A stretch of DNA of 64,000 bases from Aliishimia sp963678085 (lineage in GTDB: Bacteria; Pseudomonadota; Alphaproteobacteria; Rhodobacterales; Rhodobacteraceae), in the NCBI GenBank assembly GCA_963678085.1, contig OY782680.1, forward strand, positions 2,604,001-2,668,000, written 5' to 3'. A program made the translations under genes and the position numbers. The notes beneath the pieces are model-generated. The model did not search any database. It had not been told where the DNA came from and saw nothing but the letters and a program-made list of their open reading frames with translations. Below, in pieces: positions 53,148 through 61,691 of the stretch (position 1 is the first letter of the stretch; the number at the start of each line of letters is the position of its first letter).

Positions 53148-53969
53148 ATGGGCGAGCGCAGCAAAATCGAATGGACGCATCACACCTTTAATCCGTGGTG
53201 GGGGTGCGTGAAAGTCTCCGAAGCCTGCAAGAATTGCTACGCTGAGGCATGGGCGAAACGCACCGGCCAAAGCGTCTGGGGTATCAATGCGCCGCGGCGC
53301 TTCTTTGGTGACGCTCATTGGGCAGAACCTGCAAAGTGGAACCGCAGGCTTGAAGGGACGGGCCGACGCGAGCGGGTTTTCTGCGCGTCCATGGCTGACG
53401 TCTTCGAGGATCGCCCAGACTTGGTTGAAAGCCGGACACGCCTCTGGGGACTGATTGCCGAGACACAGAACCTCGACTGGCTTCTGCTAACGAAGCGGCC
53501 TGAGAACATCCTACGTTTCCTGCCGGAAAATTGGGGGCTTGGCTGGCCTAATGTGTGGCTTGGCACAACCGTCGAGCTTCAGACACGCGCGGACGAAAAC
53601 CTGCCGCATCTCGTGAACGCGCCGACCGTAGTGCGCTTCATATCAGCGGAACCGCTCTTGGGCGATCTCGATCTCAAATCCTATTTACCCAGCCTACACT
53701 GGGTAATTACCGGCGGCGAGAGCGGGCCGAGAGCGCGCCCCGCGAGCCCGACCTGGTTCCGAAATATTCATCTCCAATGCATGGAGGCCGAGGTTGCATT
53801 TCACTTTAAACAATGGGGCGATTGGGCGCCCGGTGATGGCGAGAACCTTGCTCGAAAGCGGCTTGAGCACGCTCAGGACGGGACGCCGATGATACGACTC
53901 GGCAAGAAGCTCGCTGGCCGGGCGCTGGACGGCGAAACGCACGATGGGCTGCCAGAGATCGCCATATAG
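53148..53969 (+). CDS. DUF5131 (phage Gp37/Gp68-like) three-Cys-motif protein
   Basis: A 273-residue protein starting at ATG 53148. The N-terminus has IEWTHHTFNPWWGCVKVSEA with a CxxxxxxCxxC motif (GC...ACKNCYAE), then LLTKRPENILRFLPE and VVRFISAEPLLGD, followed by WVITGGESGPRARP, the hallmarks of DUF5131. The cysteine pattern recalls radical-SAM-type cluster binding, but the exact chemistry is unknown. It is encoded two bases before the TcmP gene, its usual partner. Found on phages and in defence islands. Confidence 0.85.
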   Translation: MGERSKIEWTHHTFNPWWGCVKVSEACKNCYAEAWAKRTGQSVWGINAPRRFFGDAHWAEPAKWNRRLEGTGRRERVFCASMADVFEDRPDLVESRTRLWGLIAETQNLDWLLLTKRPENILRFLPENWGLGWPNVWLGTTVELQTRADENLPHLVNAPTVVRFISAEPLLGDLDLKSYLPSLHWVITGGESGPRARPASPTWFRNIHLQCMEAEVAFHFKQWGDWAPGDGENLARKRLEHAQDGTPMIRLGKKLAGRALDGETHDGLPEIAI

Positions 53970-53971
53970 CT

Positions 53972-55156
53972 TTGAAATGCCGCCACTTGGGAAAACGGGT
54001 CAGATTATTGGACGATTTATTGTACGATGAGCGGGAGCAAACCAAAGCGAAGCACGACTTGCTTCGACGGTACCTTGAACGTTTCGCCTACAAGATCCTT
54101 CATGGATATGGCGCTGTCGATTTCATCGATGGCTTTTCCGGTCCATGGGAGAACAAGGACAGGACGAAGTTTCGCGACACATCTTTCGGCATCGCCCTCG
54201 ACACACTGAACACAGTCGCCGCCAACCTCTCAGAACAGGGCAAAGACGCAAAGGTAAGGTGCATCTTCAACGAAAAGAACCCCGTTGCGGCGCAGGACCT
54301 AGCGGAATTCGTCGAACGCGTTCGCCCAGAATTCCCGCATGTCGAAATCCACGCGCTCACCGGCAGCTTCGAGGAGAACGCGCCCCGGATTGACCGCCTC
54401 GCGACCCATCCTTTCCGCCTCATCTTCGTGGATCCGACGGGGTGGACCGGTTATCCGCTCGACGCCCTCAAGACCATATGCCAGCGGCGATGTGAGTTGA
54501 TACTGAACTTCATGCACGAACACATCCAGCGCCACCTTTACCACCCATCTGAAGACCGGGAGCGTTGGCTACAGGCCATTGTTGGAGACGATATTGCTGC
54601 CGAACTTGCGGGCCAGGAACTGCCGGCGCAGGATGTCCGAGCGGCTGTGCTCCGAATGTTCAAGACGGAACTGCGCTTCGCCTACGCTTGCCACTCGCCG
54701 ATAGAGATGGTGGAGAAGCGGCGCCTGCATTTCAGCATGGTTTACGGCACTTCAGCTCCTGACGGCGTTTTTGTGCTCAGGGAAGTAGAGAAGAAGGCGC
54801 TACCGGACCATGAGTGGAAGGTGCAGGACCGGCGGGCGCGCGGCCAGCTCAGTATGTTCGACGACGAGGAGCACTCCCCGGGGCCATATGGCGCAATGAG
54901 AAGCAGGCACCTTGAAGACCTTCCGGAGCTCGTGACCGAGCTCGCCCGGCGCACAATGGATGCGCCCAAAACTTTTGAGAGATTTGCCGCAACCGTCATG
55001 GAGAAGCACTACGTCTCACCGCCAGAAATCAAGAAGCAGATCGTAGAGCTGGCGAAGCAAAGCCTCATCGCGCCTACCTGGAAGACGCGCAACAAGAACG
55101 CCCGCGTGCCGGACGCCAGCGACCTAATCGTCTGGAAAGTCGACGAGGCCACCTAG
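53972..55156 (+). CDS. tcmP: Three-Cys-motif partner protein TcmP
   Basis: A 394-residue protein. The start is uncertain: TTG 53972 or TTG 54008 (before DDLLYDEREQTKAKHD, which aligns with the family N-terminus). FIDGFSGPWENKD and LIFVDPTGWTGYP are the TcmP signatures and look like a Rossmann-type methyltransferase core. The family was named for its genomic pairing with three-Cys-motif proteins, present here as the preceding DUF5131 gene. The pair is conserved but its function is unknown. It ends the defence island before tRNA-Ser. Confidence 0.85.
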   Translation: MKCRHLGKRVRLLDDLLYDEREQTKAKHDLLRRYLERFAYKILHGYGAVDFIDGFSGPWENKDRTKFRDTSFGIALDTLNTVAANLSEQGKDAKVRCIFNEKNPVAAQDLAEFVERVRPEFPHVEIHALTGSFEENAPRIDRLATHPFRLIFVDPTGWTGYPLDALKTICQRRCELILNFMHEHIQRHLYHPSEDRERWLQAIVGDDIAAELAGQELPAQDVRAAVLRMFKTELRFAYACHSPIEMVEKRRLHFSMVYGTSAPDGVFVLREVEKKALPDHEWKVQDRRARGQLSMFDDEEHSPGPYGAMRSRHLEDLPELVTELARRTMDAPKTFERFAATVMEKHYVSPPEIKKQIVELAKQSLIAPTWKTRNKNARVPDASDLIVWKVDEAT

Positions 55157-55385
55157 CATTTCTGCAGTCATAAGTTCGACCTCGGTTCCACCTTGCGAAC
55201 GCCACTAGCGTCGAAGTGTTTGGCCAGTTACTCCGCAAAGACGTGGTTTTTCAGCTCCTTGCAAGCTAATCACTAAAACGGCGAAGTCATGAGGTCCGGA
55301 GAAAATCGCCCCTTAGAGAGCGCTTTCGGGCCACCTGACGCTACTGCTAGTGCTCAGCCCCTCCCGCATAACCCTCGAAAACAAC

Positions 55386-55409
55386 GGAAAAATCCGGCCG
55401 CAGCCGGAT
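55386..55409 (-). terminator. Intrinsic terminator of tRNA-Ser
   Basis: On the minus strand ATCCGGC-TGCG-GCCGGAT (55409-55392) forms a perfect 7-bp stem with a 4-base loop, followed directly by TTTTT. It lies 26 bases after the tRNA 3' end. Confidence 0.8.
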
Positions 55410-55435
55410 CGAGAGAACGCTTTCGCTGGGGCAAG

Positions 55436-55525
55436 TGGCGGAGACGAAGGGATTCGAACCCTCGAGACGGTTTCCCGCCTACGCACTTTCCAGGCGCGCG
55501 CCTTCGACCACTCGGCCACATCTCC
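55436..55525 (-). tRNA. tRNA-Ser (anticodon GGA)
   Basis: A 90-base class II tRNA. The acceptor arms GGAGATG and CGTCTCC pair (one G-U), with discriminator G and encoded CCA at 55436-55438. GGTTCGAATCC gives the T-loop, and a long variable arm (GGCGGGAAACCGTC region) marks serine. Anticodon GGA is at 55489-55491. tRNA-Ser genes are frequent integration targets, and IS debris lies just to the right. Confidence 0.93.
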
Positions 55526-55676
55526 GCCGACCATATAGTCCCCCAATGGCGCGGGGTTCAAGATGATTCCCGAAAAAACTTGGTGAGTGAAGAAACCGTT
55601 AAGCTTGTTATTCTGCGGATCAGTGACCCAGACCTGGTTTACCTGAGAGTTTTGAGTTTATCACTCAGCGGCGATT

Positions 55677-56276
55677 TTAGCCGTGTGGTCTGCGTTTTAG
55701 AAGTTCCTTTCTGCTGCTGCGTTTGAGATATACCCCATCGAGCGGAAAAGTGGGCACAGGTTTTCGGGTAAGTTGATGGAAGAATAGGAAAGACACGCTC
55801 GGAAAACTCGGGTTTTCAGGTGCGTTTGGTATATTTTCGAGGGGCCCATAAAGGCGTTTCTCGTTGTACCAATAGACCCAGTCGAGCGTTGCAAGTTCGA
55901 CATCTTTCTTGCCAGGCCACGGCCGCTGATGCTCGATGAGCTCGGCCTTGTAGAGACCATTGATGGTCTTAGCGAGGGCATTGTCATACGAGCCGTCGAG
56001 GAACGCCATCGGTCCAAGAGACGATGGCGGCGACGCAAGCCCTGATCTTCACCTCCTTGAGGCGCTCGGAATACTTGATCGAAAGGTATTGGACACCGTG
56101 ATCGCTATGATGGGGCAGTTGATCCTGACGGGGGGGCGGGCAACAATCGCCTGTTCCAAAGCGTCGAGAACCAGCTTGCTGTTGGGCGATGAGGCGACTT
56201 TCCAACCAACGATATACCGGGCGAAGACATCACTGAACGAGACCTTGCCCGATCGCCTAGAGTGAAAACAGATCAC
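55677..56276 (-). pseudogene. IS3-family transposase remnant
   Basis: Pieces of an integrase-core transposase occur in three frames. In order along the minus strand they are VSFSDVFARYIVGWKVASSP (from about 56240), SDHGVQYLSIKYSERLKEV in another frame near 56110-56070, and GSYDNALAKTINGLYKAELI then LDWVYWYNEKRLYGPLENIP up to about 55800. At least two frameshifts separate them, and the N-terminal part and OrfA are missing. It is a decayed insertion sequence with no activity expected. Confidence 0.8.
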
Positions 56277-56280
56277 GTTG

Positions 56281-56773
56281 AATCATCCTGTGCCAGTATG
56301 CGCGTTCAGCGAAGCGAGAGGCAGTGAAGACTGGCTCAATTTGATCGTTTTCTACTTTAGCAGGCCGCTATTGATGGGGTGGATGGCGCCCGCTTCCGGC
56401 ATCGCAATGTGCCACATTGGGTGCTGTAACATCACCAATGACGGGCGCTATCCACCCATCAATGGCGTCCCGGCCCCTCTCCTATGAATTCCTCAGTGAA
56501 ATTCCGTCTCTTTTGTCCCATCTCGCACTCCCTGTCTGGACCCAAGGGGTAAATTGCCCCGATGTCCGGGAACAGGGACGAGGTTCAATTTGCGGGACCC
56601 TCGGAACTCCGTTCAGGTTGTACAAAAGACGGGGGTCGTCAAGCTCGACCGCGGTCCTGCAAGACCAAGCTCCGCGCGGCGCCACCCCCGCCGCTGTATC
56701 GCAGGAATATTCTGAGCGCTGTTCTCGATACAACCGAACACCACGCGCACACGGTTCCGCAGGATAGGCGGGG
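56281..56773. other. Gene-free stretch between IS remnants
   Basis: No supported coding frame. It holds a nested palindromic structure at 56370-56463 and otherwise appears to be inter-IS debris. Short frames lack ribosome binding sites and family resemblance. Confidence 0.45.
56370..56463. repeat. Nested inverted repeat (possible IS end or mini-element)
   Basis: Outer arms 56370-56392 and 56442-56463 are complementary except for one extra base and one mismatch (ATTGATGGG-TGGAT-GCGCCCG core). Inside lies the perfect palindrome CAATGTG-C-CACATTG at 56405-56419. The whole can fold into a branched hairpin. Confidence 0.6.
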
Positions 56774-57341
56774 CTATGTCTTCTCTTCGTCATAGGGCTC
56801 ACCTAAAGAGAGTCTTACCCTCCGCCAAACCCGTGGCGGTTCAGGCCTGCAGTTCCTCATCCAGCAGCTTAGCGGCAGGGCTGACTTGTTGGCACGGCTG
56901 ACCTGCGAAGATGACAGGCTCTCCTCAATGCCGAATTCGCGCATCACCGCCCCCACGTCGCGCGCGGACACGCCCTTGATGTACATTTCGGCGAGAGCCA
57001 GCATAACGGCCCGGACCTCAGCCGCCCGCACTCCAGCGACTGTGGGTAGAACAGCTCCCCCCTTGCCCGACTGTCTTGGCCCGACCGTCTTGATCCGACC
57101 GTCTTGGGCACCTGCACGTTGACCGTTCTCGCAGGCGTGTCGATGCTCTTGGGCTTGATGCCGTTGGCAAGCCCCGGCGCTCGGGCGTGCGCTCGTAATG
57201 CCCAGCCCCGAGAACGCGCTCGCGCTCGATCTGCATCGCTAGCTCGAAGGCGCGGGCGAACATTCTGGCGAGATCACTAGCGCCCCTTTCGATCAGCGGT
57301 TCCAAGATTGCCTCAACCGCCGTATCCTTCCGTCTGTCCAT
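56774..57341 (-). pseudogene. IS256-family transposase remnant
   Basis: The N-terminal part (ATG near 57341) has AVEAILEPLIERGASDLARM and ERERVLGAGHYERTPERRG. After a frame break the C-terminal piece (56774-57031) shows VRAVMLALAEMYIKGVSARD, then VGAVMREFGIEESLSSSQVS, the Mutator/IS256 signature. The catalytic core with most of the DDE residues is missing or scrambled. Not functional. Confidence 0.8.
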
Positions 57342-57439
57342 TCGCTCTTCTCCATGGTTGGTATGTAACTCCATGGAATACCAGCAGGGGCTCATGGTTC
57401 TCAACTCAAGCGAATTTCCAGACCTTAGGTTACAGTACC

Positions 57440-57639
57440 ACCTGGCGGCGGCACAGTGCACCAAAAACTTGACCATGCGAATGCACATGCGCCGCTTTAC
57501 GCGCCTGACTAACGGCTTCAATAGAGAGGTTGAAAACCACATGCACGTAGTCGCGCTGCGCTTCATATATTACAACTTCATGAAAGTGCATCCAACTTTG
57601 AAAGTAACGCCAGCGATGGAGGCTGGGCTGGCTGCTTAA
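57440..57639 (+). pseudogene. IS1-like transposase C-terminal fragment
   Basis: A short open piece encodes NLTMRMHMRRFTRLTNGFNR, then NHMHVVALRFIYYNFMKVHP and a VTPAMEAGLAA ending, the typical C-terminus of IS1-like transposases in alphaproteobacteria. The upstream catalytic part is absent. It abuts the IS256 remnant. Confidence 0.65.
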
Positions 57640-57651
57640 GCATAGTGCCGC

Positions 57652-58740
57652 TTAGCTTGCCGGAAAAATAAAGCATCGGTCCCTTGGCACGCGCAGATAC
57701 ATGATTGTGCCCGGCTTTGGCAGGAACACATTTGGGACGATGGCGCGCAGGGGCAGGCCCGTTTCTACAAGTTTGAACTCGATCAGGCTCTCATGCCCGA
57801 CAAAACGTGCCCGCTCCACCTGCGCTCGTGCTGGGGTTCCCTCTTTGGCGGTTGGGGCTGGGGCGGCCTCTCTGTTAAAGTCGATGCGCACATGCTGGGG
57901 GCGAAAGACGATCTCAACCTGTGTCCCATTGGGCACACCTGGCGCGAGAAACTGGCCAAAGGGGGTCTGAGCAAGCGCCCCATGCACCTCTGCCTGTAAC
58001 ATATTTGTATCACTGAAAAACGAGGCGGACGCTCGATCCACAGGGCGGGTATAAACATTATACGGCGCGCCGCGTTGCACGATTTTTCCGCTGCGCATCA
58101 GCGCAATTTGATCTGCCATGCGCATTGCCTCGTCGGGCTCATGGGTCACAAGGACAACCGCAGTGTCTTCCTCCTTCAACAGCTCTAATGTCTCATCCCG
58201 GATCCCATCGCGAAGGCGGTTGTCCAAACCCGAAAATGGCTCATCCATCAACATAATTCGAGGGCGCGGCGCTAGGGCGCGGGCCAGGGCAACGCGTTGC
58301 TGCTCCCCGCCTGAAAGGCTGCTTGGGTAGCTGTTTTCAAAGCGCGACAGCTTCACACGATCGAGCATTTCTTGCACACGCGCTTGCTTTTCGGCACGCC
58401 CCCCTGTGAGACCAAAGGCAACATTAGCCCCGACTGTGAGATGGGGAAACAGGGCGAAATCCTGAAACATCAGCCCGATTTTGCGATGCTCGGGGGGGAC
58501 AAACTGCCCCGGCCCGCAGACCATTTGCCCATCTACATGGATTTCACCGCGCTCAGGACGCTCCACCCCAGCGATCATGCGCAGCGTTGTGGATTTGCCA
58601 CAGCCGGAGGGGCCAAGAAGGCAGGTCACTTGCCCGGCCATCACCGTCAAGCTGACATCATCCACCACGCGTCGCCCTTCAAAGCTGCGCACCAAATTGC
58701 GAATTTCGAGCCGCGGGGTTGCAAAAGGATCAGAGGCCAC
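57652..58740 (-). CDS. ABC transporter ATP-binding protein (FbpC/PotA-like)
   Basis: A 362-residue ATPase: Walker A GPSGCGKST (43-51), signature LSGGEQQR, Walker B IMLMDEPFSGLD and H-loop LVTHEPDEA. The C-terminal ~110 residues look like a TOBE-type regulatory domain (VEIVFRPQHVRIDF, then ARFVGHESLIEF). This fits the ferric iron/spermidine importer subfamily. No permease or binding protein gene is in the window, so the substrate cannot be assigned. Start ATG 58740. Confidence 0.85.
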   Translation of the reverse strand: MASDPFATPRLEIRNLVRSFEGRRVVDDVSLTVMAGQVTCLLGPSGCGKSTTLRMIAGVERPERGEIHVDGQMVCGPGQFVPPEHRKIGLMFQDFALFPHLTVGANVAFGLTGGRAEKQARVQEMLDRVKLSRFENSYPSSLSGGEQQRVALARALAPRPRIMLMDEPFSGLDNRLRDGIRDETLELLKEEDTAVVLVTHEPDEAMRMADQIALMRSGKIVQRGAPYNVYTRPVDRASASFFSDTNMLQAEVHGALAQTPFGQFLAPGVPNGTQVEIVFRPQHVRIDFNREAAPAPTAKEGTPARAQVERARFVGHESLIEFKLVETGLPLRAIVPNVFLPKPGTIMYLRVPRDRCFIFPAS

Positions 58741-58773
58741 GCTTAGCTTCCCTACAAAAACACTGCGGAATTA

Positions 58774-59907
58774 TCAGCCAGGCCCGCCGGGCGCAAGCAG
58801 CTGAAACGCTTCGTCGCATAGGATGCGCCCATTCACCTGAAGCGCCAGGCGCGCGGGGCCGGGATAAAGCTGAAAGGTCGTGGCATCGCCTTTGAAAACA
58901 TGGCGTTTATCTGCCTCGAACGGCGCGCCGCTCGAAGCCATTCCGGTTTTCAGCTTATAGACCTTGCGGCGCGGCGCTGCATTGGCGCTTGGCAACTCAA
59001 GGATGTAATCGACCAGCACGGGCAAACGGGCTTGACTCTCAACAGTGACCGCAAAGTTCAAGGCTCCGCCGATCTCGACCTGTGTTTGATGCAGCGTCAA
59101 AGTGCCCAGCGTCTCAGGGCAATCAACATATCCAAGCATCTCAAGCGCGCCAGTATGGCCGGATTTGATCAGGCTGCGCAGCGCATGGCGCGTCATCCAA
59201 TCCAGCTCTTTTGGCTGTTGCAGTCCCTGAGCTTGCCAGCGCGCCAAAAGTTCCAGCACCAAATCAGGCTCGGTTTTTCCGATATCATTCAGATGGTTCG
59301 CAACCGATCTTGTCACAAAACGGGCCCCATCCGCATGCAACATGTCAAGCAGGGGAAGAGTTTGTGCGGGTTTCAACGTGATCGCCTTGGCCCAGGGCAA
59401 TTTGGGCCGCGTCCCTTCACTCACCAGACGGCGCACATGGTAATTGTCATCCTGTGCCCAGAGCTGCAAGCGATCCAGGGTTTCCTCAGGCCAGTGATTG
59501 AGAAAAGGGCGAATGTAGAACTCCATCGAAAAGCGCTGCGTTGCTTCATAGAGTAAATCCAGCGCGCGTGCGCAATGCCCCTCAAGCCCGTGCCGCACCG
59601 CCAAAATCCCCGGAACCGCATGAATGAATTGTCCAAAATCATCATCGCGCAGGGTTGGGTTCAGCCGCTCTGGCATGCAGGCCTCAAGCTGCTCGGCCAT
59701 GGATGGAAAGTCCGTCGCCAGATAAGGCTCCAGACAATCGGCAATCCAATCAAGACGGGCCATAAGTTCGCGCGTCGCAAAGCCGCTCAGAACATCGGCC
59801 TGAAAGCGCTCAGCATCAAAGCCCGGCAGCGCGCGATATTCCAAAGCCAGCTGCCCAATGGTTGTCGCATTGAACAGCTGATCTTTTAGGAGGGTTTTCT
59901 CAACCAT
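58774..59907 (-). CDS. DNA alkylation repair protein, AlkC-like
   Basis: A 377-residue protein. The N-terminal 250 residues form HEAT-like helical repeats (SMEFYIRPFLNHWPEETLDR, NYHVRRLVSEGTRPKLPWAK, FVTRSVANHLNDIGK) as in AlkC/AlkD glycosylases. The C-terminal ~100 residues are beta-rich (KVYKLKTGMASSGAPFEADK), matching the Ig-like domain of one AlkC subgroup. It would remove 3-methyladenine-type lesions. Its start is one base before the stop of the upstream SDR gene, suggesting an operon. Confidence 0.85.
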   Translation of the reverse strand: MVEKTLLKDQLFNATTIGQLALEYRALPGFDAERFQADVLSGFATRELMARLDWIADCLEPYLATDFPSMAEQLEACMPERLNPTLRDDDFGQFIHAVPGILAVRHGLEGHCARALDLLYEATQRFSMEFYIRPFLNHWPEETLDRLQLWAQDDNYHVRRLVSEGTRPKLPWAKAITLKPAQTLPLLDMLHADGARFVTRSVANHLNDIGKTEPDLVLELLARWQAQGLQQPKELDWMTRHALRSLIKSGHTGALEMLGYVDCPETLGTLTLHQTQVEIGGALNFAVTVESQARLPVLVDYILELPSANAAPRRKVYKLKTGMASSGAPFEADKRHVFKGDATTFQLYPGPARLALQVNGRILCDEAFQLLAPGGPG

Positions 59908-60687
59908 TTAAAGAGTTGCATTCACGCCGCCGCCATCGAGCAGCAGATTTTGCCCCACGATAAAGCCCGCATGTTGTGAGCAAAGAAACGCACAGGCCGC
60001 GCCAAACTCGGCAGCAGTGCCATAACGCCTGGCCGGGATGGTCGCCTCGCGCTGAGCTTGGGCCTCTTCGATCGTGATGCCTTGCTGTGCGGCAACCCCG
60101 CTATCCAGAGCCGTTGCACGGTCGGTCGCATGAATGCCCGGCAAAAGGTTGTTGATCGTGACCCCCTGCCCGGCCACCTGCCGCGCCGTGCCTGCCACAT
60201 ATCCGGTCAGCCCCGCGCGGGCCGAATTTGACAAGCCCAGCACCGGAATTGGCGCTTTCACGGATTGCGAAGTGATATTGACCACCCGGCCCCAGCCGCG
60301 TTCCATCATCCCCGGCAGCGCCCCCTTCATAAGCGCGATGGGCGTGAGCATATTGGCATCCAGCGCCTTAATGAAATCCTCGCGCTCCCAATCGCTCCAC
60401 ATCCCTGGCGGCGGGCCACCGGCGTTATTCACCAAGATATCCAGATCACCGCCAGCCTCAAGCGCCGCTGCTTGCCCGGCCTCGGTTGTGACATCTATCG
60501 CCACCGTTTGAACCGAAACGCCGAAATCGGCGCGGATGCCATCGGCTGCGGCCTCCAACGCTTCGGAGCCGCGCGCATTGATCACCAGATCCACACCGGC
60601 CTCAGCCAGCGCACGCGCGCAGCCCAGCCCCAGCCCCTTTGACGCCGCGCAGACCAGCGCGCGTTTGCCCTTAATCCCAAGATCCAT
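59908..60687 (-). CDS. Short-chain dehydrogenase/reductase with altered active site
   Basis: A 259-residue Rossmann protein starting at ATG 60687. NADP-binding KGLGLG (GxxxGxG) is at about 17-22 and NNAG follows in ILVNNAGGPPPG. The usual catalytic YxxxK is replaced: SQSVKAPIPVLGLSNSARAG has Leu and Arg-type residues where Tyr and Lys belong. A recognised SDR subgroup has this VLGLSNSxR motif, so it may bind rather than reduce, or use another residue. The C-terminus (GFIVGQNLLLDGGGV) is typical. It is upstream of the AlkC-like gene. Confidence 0.8.
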   Translation of the reverse strand: MDLGIKGKRALVCAASKGLGLGCARALAEAGVDLVINARGSEALEAAADGIRADFGVSVQTVAIDVTTEAGQAAALEAGGDLDILVNNAGGPPPGMWSDWEREDFIKALDANMLTPIALMKGALPGMMERGWGRVVNITSQSVKAPIPVLGLSNSARAGLTGYVAGTARQVAGQGVTINNLLPGIHATDRATALDSGVAAQQGITIEEAQAQREATIPARRYGTAAEFGAACAFLCSQHAGFIVGQNLLLDGGGVNATL

Positions 60688-60816
60688 CTGAACTCTCCTA
60701 TCTGTTTGCCGCACCCTGCCTTGATGCGCTGCAAATGGCCAGATGGCTTGGAAAAATATCTGCGGCGCGCGCAATTATAGGTGGAAAACGCGGGCGCGCC
60801 CTGCCATCACACGCAC

Positions 60817-61635
60817 ATGGTGCAGCAACGTATAGAAGTCTATAAAGCCCAGCAGCTTGTCGGCCTGTCCGGGGTGAAAGAGGATGAGCACCTCGGCCTG
60901 TTCGACGATACTTACCTTGATGATATATTTGAGCTCACTGAGCCCCCGCCACTGGATATGCAGATCACCCGGCGTGAAGGGCGCTATTACATTGCCAAGG
61001 ACAGCCCAACTGGCCTGCCGGGGGCACAGCTCACCTTAGATGGGATCATCATCTTTGCCACCAAAACCGGGCGGATGGTTGAAACGCTGCTTGTGATCGA
61101 AGAGCCGAGCGGGCAGCTTTACGCCCTGCCCCTTGTGCCGTTTCAAAAGGATCAGCTCTATTTCGTGATCCATAAGCGCAAAGAGGGTAGTGAGATCGAG
61201 CTGGCGAAACTAGCCCTGGGCATGATCAAGGCGGGCGCACGGGTGTATACCGACAGCGGCTATCGCGCCATTGAAACCCTTGAGCCGGGCGCGCGGGTCT
61301 GGACGCGAGAGGCCGGATTTCAGCCGATCACTTGGATCTATCACGTCACCCAGCGCACCACCGGGCTCTTTACCCCCTTCTCGGTGCATAGCGGGGCCTT
61401 TGGCAATACGGGCAATTTTTTAGTCTCGCCCCCCCAACGCCTCTTGGTGGAGGGGGAGCTGAGGCGCGCGGCGGACCTGGAAAGCTTTGGCAAAGTGATG
61501 CGGCGCTATTGGGGCTATGCGGATTTTTTCCAGCTGATGTTCGAAACCCCGCACGTGTATTTTGTTGAAGGGGTCGGCGCCGAAAGCTTTGTCCCCACCC
61601 CCCAAACCGAGCCCCTGCTACCACCCCAGCCATAG
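60817..61635 (+). CDS. Hint-domain protein
   Basis: A 272-residue protein from ATG 60817 (a GTG at 60781 is also open). The C-terminal half is a Hint (hedgehog/intein) module: GARVYTDSGYRAIETLEPGA, RVWTREAGFQPITWIYH, then FLVSPPQRLLVEG and PHVYFVEGVGAESFV. Such stand-alone Hint proteins are common in Rhodobacterales. Autocatalytic cleavage needs a Cys/Ser at the first position of the module, which I cannot confirm (Ala/Gly here). Divergent from the SDR gene. Confidence 0.8.
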   Translation: MVQQRIEVYKAQQLVGLSGVKEDEHLGLFDDTYLDDIFELTEPPPLDMQITRREGRYYIAKDSPTGLPGAQLTLDGIIIFATKTGRMVETLLVIEEPSGQLYALPLVPFQKDQLYFVIHKRKEGSEIELAKLALGMIKAGARVYTDSGYRAIETLEPGARVWTREAGFQPITWIYHVTQRTTGLFTPFSVHSGAFGNTGNFLVSPPQRLLVEGELRRAADLESFGKVMRRYWGYADFFQLMFETPHVYFVEGVGAESFVPTPQTEPLLPPQP

Positions 61636-61691
61636 TTGACGCGGCTTCGATTCTATGCCCTCTTTCCCGCGGTGAGAGAACAGGTGGGACC

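Noticed and set aside
55289..55726. 145-residue frame across tRNA-Ser
   Set aside because: It reads through a tRNA gene and its terminator on the opposite strand.
56278..56487. Small plus-strand frame between IS remnants
   Set aside because: Overlaps the palindromic structure, lacks RBS and resembles no family.
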